A stretch of 64,000 nucleotides of DNA from the NCBI GenBank assembly GCA_016191845.1, contig JACPVF010000017.1, positions 1-64,000 on the forward strand, given 5' to 3'. This document shows positions 17,257-23,497 of the stretch, in pieces. This stretch comes from Chloroflexota bacterium. Its GTDB lineage: Bacteria; Chloroflexota; Anaerolineae; Anaerolineales; Villigracilaceae. Positions within the stretch are counted from its first letter, which is position 1; every line of letters begins with the position of its first letter. The position numbers were made by a program, and so were the translations under genes. The notes beneath the pieces were generated by a model that saw only the letters and a list, made by a program, of their open reading frames with translations, made no database searches and had not been told where the DNA came from.

Positions 17257-18324
17257 ATGGACTTCACCCGGATTGCCGCGACCTTTTCCACACTTGGACT
17301 CCAACCGCCCTCGAAACTGATCCTGCTCGAGGCGGCTGACTTGCGCGAAGCGCACGTCCTGCCGACCCCGCCCGACTGTGCCACCCTGATCACGGGCATT
17401 GATTCGGCGGAACTGGCTGCACAGGTCGGGTCGGTGCTGCGGGCGGTGTATCCGAAGGAACACATGCTCCTGTCGGTAACAGGCGGAAAGAAACAAGAAG
17501 AAAGTGTGGAATCGTGGAGCAGCAGCGCGGACAGTCTGTTCGTCCCGCCGTTGGCGACAGGTGCGAGCTTCGAGGCCTTCCAGGAGATCGTGGCTCATCT
17601 GCGTGCGCCAGACGGTTGTCCGTGGGATCGCGAGCAGACCCATGCCAGTCTGCGTACGCACCTGCTCGAAGAATCCTACGAGGCGCTGGGCGCCATCGAC
17701 AGCGGCGACACGGACGCCATGCGCGAGGAGTTCGGCGACCTGCTGCTCCAGATCATGCTCAATTCACAGATCGCCAACGAGGCAGGTGACTTCAACGTCA
17801 ACGCGGTGGTAAAAGGCATCTACGACAAGATCATCCGCCGCCACCCGCACGTGTTTGGCGAGGTGCAGGTGGATGGGGTGGACGGTGTCCTGCAAAACTG
17901 GGAGAAGTTGAAAGAGAAGGAACGCAAGGATAAGAAGGAGAAGAAGGGCATTCTCGATGGCGTGCCCGCTGCCCTGCCTGCGTTGACGCAAGCTCAGGAA
18001 TACCAGGATCGTGCCGCGCGCGTGGGCTTCGACTGGCCCGAGATCGAGGGCGTGCTGGACAAGATTCGCGAGGAGATTCGCGAGGTGCAGGAGGCGACGG
18101 AGCCAGACCACGTGGCCGAGGAACTGGGCGACCTGTTCTTCGCGCTGGTCAATTTGGCGCGTTGGAAGAAAGTGGATGCCGAGTCCGCGCTGCGCGAGAC
18201 CAACCTCAAATTCAAGACGCGCTTCGCCCACATCGAGGCGGGTGCAAAGAAGCAGGAACGCAATCTGAGCGACTTGTCGCTGGATGAGATGGAAGCCTTG
18301 TGGCAGGAAGCCAAAAAGAAGTAA
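17257..18324 (+). CDS. mazG: MazG nucleoside triphosphate pyrophosphohydrolase
   Basis: MazG (355 residues) hydrolyses non-canonical or surplus NTPs to NMP and pyrophosphate. Two MazG domains are seen: about 105-210 (LLEESYEAL, then EEFGDLLLQIM) and 240-325 (IREEIREVQEA, then EELGDLFFAL), each with the acidic EExxE and EExxD metal sites. A Lys/Glu linker (EKLKEKERKDKKEKK) joins them. Residues 1-75 resemble the end of the tetrapyrrole-methylase domain fused to MazG in YabN-type proteins, but its SAM-binding front is gone. AAGGAGAG precedes the ATG. Confidence 0.93.
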   Translation: MDFTRIAATFSTLGLQPPSKLILLEAADLREAHVLPTPPDCATLITGIDSAELAAQVGSVLRAVYPKEHMLLSVTGGKKQEESVESWSSSADSLFVPPLATGASFEAFQEIVAHLRAPDGCPWDREQTHASLRTHLLEESYEALGAIDSGDTDAMREEFGDLLLQIMLNSQIANEAGDFNVNAVVKGIYDKIIRRHPHVFGEVQVDGVDGVLQNWEKLKEKERKDKKEKKGILDGVPAALPALTQAQEYQDRAARVGFDWPEIEGVLDKIREEIREVQEATEPDHVAEELGDLFFALVNLARWKKVDAESALRETNLKFKTRFAHIEAGAKKQERNLSDLSLDEMEALWQEAKKK

Positions 18325-18330
18325 TTGAAA

Positions 18331-18357
18331 AATCCCACGGTTGACCGTGGGATTTTT
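18331..18357. terminator. Bidirectional terminator between mazG and GNAT gene
   Basis: AATCCCACGG (18331-18340) pairs with CCGTGGGATT (18345-18354) across a TTGA loop and is followed by TTTTT. A-rich sequence on the other side allows it to serve the convergent minus-strand gene too. Confidence 0.85.
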
Positions 18358-18386
18358 TTGTGGTCATAGTCTCTTTTGACGTGAGT

Positions 18387-18926
18387 TTATACCCTGTCCA
18401 CGAAGCGGACCATAAGATATTCGTCATAGTACTTTCCATCGTAGAAGATGGCTTGCGGTTCCGTGCCATAGGTCTTGAAGCCGCAACGCTCGTAGCAGCG
18501 GATGGCGGATTGATTGTCGCTTACGACCGCCAGTTTAACGATGCCCACTTTGTTGGCGCGGGCCCAGTCCAGGCAGGATTCAATCAGGGCCTCTGCGATG
18601 CGTTGTCCACGCCAGGCCGCGTTGACGTATACACCCCAGATGGTGGCGCTGTGTTTGACCTTGGGCGCACCCGGGCGGATGATGCCCGTCATGCCGATCA
18701 GGGTTCCTTCATGTTCGGCAAAAAACACGGACAGGTTCGGGTCAGGCTGCAGGCGCTCGACCCAGTAGCTTGACGGGCGTGCGACGATGTCCTCGTAGCT
18801 TTGACCGAAGGCGGTGGGATGATTCTGGAGCGCTTCCAATCGCAAGGCGCGATAGCCGTCCACATCGGCCAGGGTGGCGGTGCGGATGAGCACGTCCCCT
18901 ATGGAGGTGTGCAGCAGCCTGGGCAT
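18387..18926 (-). CDS. GNAT family N-acetyltransferase
   Basis: This 179-residue protein has the acetyl-CoA-binding motif A (WGVYVNAAWRGQRIAEALIES, about 97-117, with the RGQRIA pyrophosphate loop) and motif B (NQSAIRCYERCGFKTYG) of the GNAT fold. The acceptor substrate cannot be told from sequence. Its start codon directly abuts the stop of the upstream lipoprotein gene on the same strand, so the two are probably co-transcribed. Confidence 0.85.
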   Translation of the reverse strand: MPRLLHTSIGDVLIRTATLADVDGYRALRLEALQNHPTAFGQSYEDIVARPSSYWVERLQPDPNLSVFFAEHEGTLIGMTGIIRPGAPKVKHSATIWGVYVNAAWRGQRIAEALIESCLDWARANKVGIVKLAVVSDNQSAIRCYERCGFKTYGTEPQAIFYDGKYYDEYLMVRFVDRV

Positions 18927-19553
18927 TTATTGCTGACAGACGAAACGGTTGAGCGCGTCGTTGAAGAGCGCCTGGGCTGAGCCGCTGTCGGGGGTGTAGG
19001 TCTTCCAGGCGAAGACGCGGTCGCCGCAGGTCCAGCCGCCGACGCCGCCGAAGGGCAGGAGCGGCGAGGCGTTAGTGCCGATGGAGGAGTACAGCACGTT
19101 CATGTTCCGCACCTGGGTCACGCTCAACTCGCCGGTGCGGGTGTCGTAGGCGTCGTCGAGGATCAAGTCGATCAGGAAGGTTGGGTCGCTCGCACCGGGC
19201 GCAGTCTGCCACAGCACCTGGATGAACAGATTGGCGCTATAAGCTGCAATCATCCCTTGCGCGTAGCCGCTGACGTTGCCCGGGTTTTGCTGGGCACTGA
19301 CGTCGAAGAAGGCCATCTCAGGCGGATGCCCGATGCAGAACTGATACTCGCAGAACAGGCCAACCAGGCTCATGGGTGTGGCGGTTGGGATGGGCAGGGG
19401 CATCTCGGCGCGGGTCGGCGTGGGGATGGCGGCCAACGTGGCGGCTACTGCCTGTTGGATTTGGGCCTGGGGATTGGGGGTGGGACGGGCGCAGGCGGCC
19501 AGTAAAACGGAACCAGCCAGCAGTCCGACGAAGAGCAGGGGGAGTTTTTTCAT
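18927..19553 (-). CDS. Predicted lipoprotein of unknown function
   Basis: The protein has 208 residues. A signal peptide MKKLPLLFVGLLAGSVLLAAC ends in a lipobox with the acylated cysteine at residue 21. A Pro/Thr-rich linker (about 45-60) follows. The mature domain is not recognised. It has paired cysteines (CEYQFC, then WTCGD, and a terminal C three residues from the end), suggesting disulfides and surface exposure. It is immediately upstream of the GNAT gene. Confidence 0.7.
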   Translation of the reverse strand: MKKLPLLFVGLLAGSVLLAACARPTPNPQAQIQQAVAATLAAIPTPTRAEMPLPIPTATPMSLVGLFCEYQFCIGHPPEMAFFDVSAQQNPGNVSGYAQGMIAAYSANLFIQVLWQTAPGASDPTFLIDLILDDAYDTRTGELSVTQVRNMNVLYSSIGTNASPLLPFGGVGGWTCGDRVFAWKTYTPDSGSAQALFNDALNRFVCQQ

Positions 19554-19571
19554 GGAGTGATTATACAGTCA

Positions 19572-19612
19572 AAACAAAGAGTGCCTGCAAAAGATGCGGG
19601 CACTCTTTGTTT
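19572..19612 (-). terminator. Terminator downstream of nirK
   Basis: AAACAAAGAGTGCC (19572-19585) pairs over 14 bases with GGCACTCTTTGTTT (19599-19612). Read on the minus strand it lies after the nirK stop and ends with GTTTTGAC, fitting an intrinsic terminator. Confidence 0.8.
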
Positions 19613-19617
19613 GTTCG

Positions 19618-19657
19618 CCCTGAGCGGAGCTGCGTTTTTCGCGGCGTAGTCGAAGGG
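19618..19657. repeat. Dispersed CCTGAGCGGAG...GTAGTCGAAGG repeat, copy 1
   Basis: The left arm CCCTGAGCGGAGC and right arm GTAGTCGAAGGG surround a variable middle and can fold imperfectly. It lies between the nirK stop codon and its terminator. Related copies lie at 21823, 23103, 41640 and 60671. Confidence 0.7.
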
Positions 19658-19666
19658 TGGTCTTGG

Positions 19667-21508
19667 CTAATGCCCGCTGCCGGGGGTGACCGTCCCGCTG
19701 AAGACGTCTGGGTTATCGGGGCCTTCCACGATCAGGTATCCAGCCAGGCCGCGCTGCATGCGCGAGAGGGCGTGGTCGACGAGGATGTAGCGTCCGGGCA
19801 CCTGCAGGCTGAACTCGACCATCGTCGCGCCACCAGGCGGGACCATGGTGGTCTGCACATCGGTGAGCGGGTTGGAGGTGAGCGAAGCCTGGTCGTACAC
19901 GCGGTCGAAGATCTCGCCGATGACGTGGAACGAAGAGGTGAAGTTGGGGCCGCCGACGCCGAAGAAGATGCGCACGGTCTCACCGACCTTGGCTTTCAAC
20001 GAGTGCGCGTCGCTGGTCAGCGCCATGGATGCGCCGTTGAAGACGAAATATTCGGGATGTTCGTCGAGCAGTTTGGTCGTGTCGCGGGTGAGTTGGCCCG
20101 CGGTGCCGAAGGGCTGGGCGGTGTAGAGCTCGCCCTGCATGACGTAGAACTCGCGGTCCACCTTGGGCAGGCCGCCCTCAGGCTCAACCAGGATCATGCC
20201 ATACATGCCATTCGAGATATGGTCGGCCACCATGGGAGTGGCACAGTGGTAGACGAACAGGCCGACGTTGAGTGCCTGGAAGGTGAAGGTGGTCTCCTCC
20301 CCGGGCTTGGTCTGGGTGGCGACCGCGCCGCCGCCCGGGCCGGTCACAGCGTGCAGGTCGATGGAGTGGGCCATGCTGGAGGTCATGTTATTCTTTAGGT
20401 GGACTTCCACTGTGTCGCCCACGCGCACACGGATCATGGGACCTGGGACGAGGCCGTTGAAGGTCCAGTAGGTGTAGGTGGTGCCGTCGGCCAGTTTGCC
20501 TACCACCTCGACGGTCTCCAGGTCGATGCGAATGTGCTCGGGGCCGCGGTTTCCTACGGAGGCGGGGATGTCGGTCGGGTCACGAGTGATATCCACGGCG
20601 TTGGCATCGGCGGGGCCAGCGGCAGCAGCCGATGCGGCGGGGGCGGATGTCATGTTCATATCCGTCATGCTGCTTTGCGCGCTGGCGGCTGCCACGCCCG
20701 TTCCAACGATGAACTTGCCTTCCATGCCTGCCTGACGGTGGCCGGGGATGCTGCAGTAATAAGCGAAGGTGCCGTCTTTGTCGGGGGTGAACTCCAGAGT
20801 GGTTGTGCTGCCCTGGCCGACCACATCCTCTGATTGGGCGTTGACGCCTTCGAAGAAGATGTTGTGCTGGATGCCGTCCGCGCTGGTGAGCGTGATCTGC
20901 ACCTTGTCGCCGACGTTGGCCTTCAGGTCGGGGTTGACCTTGCCGTCGATGTCGCCGCCCTTACCAAGGAAGACCATCTTGCCGTCCTGCATGGCGGTAT
21001 CGAGTGCATAGGTCACGGTGACGCCCGTGGGCTGGACGCTTGTCGACGAGTCAGCCGCCATGTCCATGCCTGTGGATTGGGCCACGGCGGGGGCCTCTGT
21101 GTCGCCGACTAGCAGGTAACCCTGCATGCCCGCTTCGGCGTGGCCAGGGACGCTGTCCATGTAGGCGAAGGAACCGCTGCGATCGGGCGCGGTGAACGTG
21201 ACCGAGGCACTGCTGCCCTCTCCGCTGACGCGGGCGGTCTTGGCATCCACATCGGGGAAGAAGATGTCGTGCTCGGCGCCTTCGCCGTTGATAAGGGTCA
21301 CGGTGACCTGCTCGCCTGGCTGGGCCTTAAGCGCGGGATTGACCACGCCTTCAATGTCGCTGCCGACGCCGACAAAGACCAGTTTGCCGTCCTTGAGGGC
21401 GGTGGTCAGTACGTAACCGCCCTGGTCGCTGGCGGGTTTTGTGCCGCAGGCCGTCAACAAAAGGACGGTCACCACGAGTAAGGTGAAAATTTTGGAAATG
21501 GATTTCAT
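19667..21508 (-). CDS. nirK: Copper nitrite reductase with two N-terminal cupredoxin domains
   Basis: The protein has 613 residues. NirK reduces nitrite to nitric oxide. A lipoprotein signal peptide ends at C21, so the enzyme is anchored outside the membrane. Domains in order: cupredoxin 1 (about 30-135), cupredoxin 2 (165-270), a Met/Ala linker, then the two-domain NirK core (about 320-600). Core type 1 copper ligands are H381, C422, H430 and M435. Type 2 ligands are H386, H421 and H528, with catalytic D384 and H502. Cupredoxin 2 keeps H215, C252, H257 and M262. Cupredoxin 1 has H80, H123 and M128 but Asp at 118 where Cys is expected. Its ATG overlaps the upstream stop. Confidence 0.93.
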   Translation of the reverse strand: MKSISKIFTLLVVTVLLLTACGTKPASDQGGYVLTTALKDGKLVFVGVGSDIEGVVNPALKAQPGEQVTVTLINGEGAEHDIFFPDVDAKTARVSGEGSSASVTFTAPDRSGSFAYMDSVPGHAEAGMQGYLLVGDTEAPAVAQSTGMDMAADSSTSVQPTGVTVTYALDTAMQDGKMVFLGKGGDIDGKVNPDLKANVGDKVQITLTSADGIQHNIFFEGVNAQSEDVVGQGSTTTLEFTPDKDGTFAYYCSIPGHRQAGMEGKFIVGTGVAAASAQSSMTDMNMTSAPAASAAAAGPADANAVDITRDPTDIPASVGNRGPEHIRIDLETVEVVGKLADGTTYTYWTFNGLVPGPMIRVRVGDTVEVHLKNNMTSSMAHSIDLHAVTGPGGGAVATQTKPGEETTFTFQALNVGLFVYHCATPMVADHISNGMYGMILVEPEGGLPKVDREFYVMQGELYTAQPFGTAGQLTRDTTKLLDEHPEYFVFNGASMALTSDAHSLKAKVGETVRIFFGVGGPNFTSSFHVIGEIFDRVYDQASLTSNPLTDVQTTMVPPGGATMVEFSLQVPGRYILVDHALSRMQRGLAGYLIVEGPDNPDVFSGTVTPGSGH

Positions 21509-21738
21509 CGTTCACTCCTGATTAAGAGATTTGAGTCCTGAATCGCCTTGCCCATCTCTTCCATCCATTCTTTGGGCTGGATGTGATAGGTGTCCGCCAC
21601 ATCCTGCAGGGAGCAGAAGCGCGCCAAATAACAGCCGATGCAGGCCGTTTTGAACGCCTGAAAGACGCCGGCTGTCTTGGGCCAGTTATTCAGTGTTTCG
21701 TATACACTGGTGTGGAGTTGGGGCGGTTTGCGATCCAT
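21505..21738 (-). CDS. DUF1858-like small cysteine protein coupled to nirK
   Basis: The 77-residue protein has a core VFQAFKTACIGCYLARFCSLQDVADTYHI, with C33, C36 and C42. It resembles DUF1858-type domains found alone or attached to redox and NO-stress proteins such as hybrid-cluster and ScdA-like proteins. Its stop overlaps the nirK start (ATGA), so it is translated just ahead of nirK. No Shine-Dalgarno is seen, and a candidate -10 lies only about ten bases upstream, so the mRNA may be leaderless. The function is unknown. A role in NO or redox sensing, or in NirK maturation, is inference. Confidence 0.7.
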   Translation of the reverse strand: MDRKPPQLHTSVYETLNNWPKTAGVFQAFKTACIGCYLARFCSLQDVADTYHIQPKEWMEEMGKAIQDSNLLIRSER

Positions 21739-21746
21739 GCGCCTAC

Positions 21747-21787
21747 TTTATCCCCTCGGCGCGAGTCTGTCTTTGCGCTAGCGCAAA
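21747..21787 (-). promoter_or_regulatory. Candidate Crp/Fnr-type operator and promoter of the nirK operon
   Basis: The 16-base perfect palindrome TTTGCGCTAGCGCAAA (21772-21787) has the TTG-N8-CAA spacing of an FNR/DNR box with CG in place of AT. Flanking GTCTGT (21765-21770) and ACAGAC (21790-21795) extend the symmetry. On the minus strand a -10-like GATAAA (21752-21747) follows, which places the palindrome near -40 from a start next to the ATG at 21738. The Crp/Fnr gene at 21952 is the obvious candidate regulator. Confidence 0.6.
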
Positions 21788-21822
21788 TAACAGACAGAAA
21801 TTATCTTAATTTAGGGTACTAC

Positions 21823-21887
21823 GTCCTGAGCGGAGCTGTGTTCCCTTCGATAAACTCAGGACGGACTTTGCGGTGTAGTCGAAGGAC
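21823..21887. repeat. Dispersed CCTGAGCGGAG...GTAGTCGAAGG repeat, copy 2
   Basis: GTCCTGAGCGGAGC begins it and GTAGTCGAAGGAC ends it. The middle contains an inverted half-copy (CCTTCGATAAACTCAGGAC), making this a compound element between the nirK promoter and the regulator gene. Confidence 0.7.
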
Positions 21888-21951
21888 GAGTGCAAGAGAA
21901 ATGTTTTCAATCTCTGCGCTTCGACTGCGAGATGAAGGACACGCCCTTCGC

Positions 21952-22656
21952 TCAACGCGATTCGTCCAACTCTTCGGCGATCTGCACGATCCCATGTGGA
22001 TTGGAAAGCACCACCCGCTCGCGGCCTGTTTGCACGAGCCCCAGCCGCTCCCACTCTGACAGGGTTCGGCTGACGGTGTACAGTGTGGTACCAGACATCT
22101 CAGCCAGGTCCTGGCGAGTGAAGGCCAGCTCGATGTGTCCTTGCGCGTTCTTGACGCCCATCTGGGCCGTCAGCCGCAGCAGAGAACGGGCGATGCGGCG
22201 TTCCACTTTCTCGGTAGCCAGCTCTCGGTAGCGGGATTGCATCTCTTGGATGTAACCCGTCATGAGCTGCATCAGATCAAAGGAGAGATACGGGCGGGTC
22301 TGCATCATTTCGTGTAGGAAAACACTTTCGATGGCGAGCGCGCTGCTGGATTCCAGAGCTTGTGCCGTGGCGGGATAGGTCACCTCTTTTTCACGGACTG
22401 CGCCCAGGGCACCGAACATCTGCCACTCGTTGATCGTCCGCAAGTTGACCTGCTGCCCTGCCGCGCTGGATTGCATCAGCTTGGCGCGGCCCGAGACGAG
22501 AATGTACAAATATTTGGCAGGATCCCCCTGAAAAAAGAAGAACTCGCCCTCCTCGATGGAGCGCAGGATGCCGCGATTGAGCAGCAGACTCAGATCATCG
22601 TCAGTAGCGTTCTGGAAAACGCTAACCCGTCGCAGGTCGGTAGGGTGGAGGTTCAT
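21952..22656 (-). CDS. Crp/Fnr family transcriptional regulator
   Basis: The protein has 234 residues. A cyclic-nucleotide-type beta-roll spans about 12-120, a dimerisation helix 125-155, and a winged HTH 155-215 with recognition helix GTTLYTVSRTLSEWE. The sequence contains no cysteine, so it cannot carry the FNR iron-sulfur cluster and fits DNR/NnrR-like NO sensors better. Ser196 and Arg197 match the FNR DNA-contact pair, but the usual Glu is Tyr193, consistent with an altered half-site such as TTGCG. It probably controls the adjacent nirK operon, which is inference from position. Confidence 0.88.
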   Translation of the reverse strand: MNLHPTDLRRVSVFQNATDDDLSLLLNRGILRSIEEGEFFFFQGDPAKYLYILVSGRAKLMQSSAAGQQVNLRTINEWQMFGALGAVREKEVTYPATAQALESSSALAIESVFLHEMMQTRPYLSFDLMQLMTGYIQEMQSRYRELATEKVERRIARSLLRLTAQMGVKNAQGHIELAFTRQDLAEMSGTTLYTVSRTLSEWERLGLVQTGRERVVLSNPHGIVQIAEELDESR

Positions 22657-22724
22657 GAAGACTATTCTACTCCGAATAGGACGACTTTCCTGATAAAAAG
22701 TGACATTCTGTCTGGAGTTTTTCC

Positions 22725-22752
22725 TTGACGAAGTGGAGCGTTATGGTATGAT
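22725..22752 (+). promoter_or_regulatory. Promoter of csoR operon
   Basis: TTGACG (22725-22730) and TATGAT (22747-22752) lie 16 bases apart. The predicted start (about 22759) falls at the edge of the CsoR-type operator, so repressor binding would block initiation. Confidence 0.75.
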
Positions 22753-22758
22753 TTTAGA

Positions 22759-22785
22759 ACCCACCCCCCTGGGGGGGGGGGGGTA
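22759..22785 (+). promoter_or_regulatory. CsoR-type operator with a 13-G run
   Basis: The segment is ACCC, then ACCCCCCT, then thirteen G (22771-22783), then TA. A C-tract facing a G-tract flanked by A/T matches the pseudo-palindromic sites of the CsoR copper repressor family. The 13-base homopolymer is prone to length change by slippage or to sequencing error. Confidence 0.65.
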
Positions 22786-22826
22786 AGATTAGAGACTTCG
22801 ACACGATCAGAGAGCAAGAGGAACCG

Positions 22827-23096
22827 ATGAACAATGATAATACCCTACGCCGTTTGAAGACCATTGAAGGCCATCTGAAAGGTGTCATCCGCATGGTGGA
22901 AGAGGATGCCTACTGCATCGACGTCATCCGCCAGATTCAGGCAGTGGAAGCCGCTCTCAACAAGGTCAGTTCGCAGATTCTGGAGAGCCACCTCAACTCG
23001 TGTGTGATCACTGCCATCCAGGGTGACGATGCCAGCGAGCGCGAACGTGTGCTCCAGGAGATCACCGAAGTCTTTGAGATGGCCAACAAAGTGTAA
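22827..23096 (+). CDS. csoR: Copper-sensing repressor CsoR
   Basis: The protein has 89 residues. It is an all-helical CsoR/RcnR (DUF156) tetrameric repressor that leaves DNA when it binds Cu(I). The metal triad is C30, H55 and C59 (YCIDVIRQIQAVEAAL and HLNSC), the Cu(I) signature. AAGAGGAACCG precedes the ATG. It heads the operon with copZ and copA, and its own promoter carries a CsoR-type operator, so autoregulation is likely. Confidence 0.93.
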   Translation: MNNDNTLRRLKTIEGHLKGVIRMVEEDAYCIDVIRQIQAVEAALNKVSSQILESHLNSCVITAIQGDDASERERVLQEITEVFEMANKV

Positions 23097-23102
23097 TTCT
23101 AC

Positions 23103-23142
23103 GTCCTGAGCGGAGCGACCGTCAGGGAGCGCAGTCGAAGGA
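23103..23142. repeat. Dispersed CCTGAGCGGAG...GTCGAAGG repeat, copy 3
   Basis: GTCCTGAGCGGAGC starts it and GCAGTCGAAGGAC ends it, with a short middle. It lies between csoR and copZ, inside what otherwise looks like one transcription unit. Confidence 0.7.
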
Positions 23143-23221
23143 CAGTTTTATGCGCTTCAACTTTGCCTGCGGCTCCGCTCAGCGCGAAGAAAAAACAAAT
23201 CATTTTCAAGGAGAAACTACC

Positions 23222-23440
23222 ATGACTACCGTTACCTATACTGTCCCTGCCATTTCCTGCGGACACTGCACCCATACCATCGAGACCGAAGTCGCCGAAC
23301 TGGCGGGTGTCCAGTCTGTGAAGGCTGAAATCGACACGAAGAAGGTCGTCATCAGCTTCGACGTCCCCGCCAGCGAAGAGAAGATCAAGTCGCTGCTGGC
23401 TGAGATCAATTACCCCGTGGCGGGCCCCATCGCTTTGTAA
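23222..23440 (+). CDS. copZ: Copper chaperone CopZ-like (HMA domain)
   Basis: The protein has 72 residues and a single ferredoxin-like HMA fold with ISCGHC as metal loop (cysteines at about 12 and 15), the site that carries Cu(I) to CopA. The ATG at 23222 is preceded by AAGGAGAAACTACC. The upstream in-frame extension to 23150 has no such signal and lies partly in repeat-derived sequence. It is followed by copA after 57 bases. Confidence 0.92.
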   Translation: MTTVTYTVPAISCGHCTHTIETEVAELAGVQSVKAEIDTKKVVISFDVPASEEKIKSLLAEINYPVAGPIAL

Positions 23441-23497
23441 GTGAAAGCAAGTTAGTGGCAGGTCATGCTGAGGCGTGACCTGCCTTTGAGGATTGAA

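Noticed and set aside
19376-20398. Plus-strand open frame of 340 codons opposite nirK
   Set aside because: It is complementary to the conserved NirK core and has no family features.
22771-22783. G13 run as an assembly gap filler
   Set aside because: It is flanked by a fitting C-tract and lies exactly where a CsoR operator is expected, so it is treated as real, with length uncertain.
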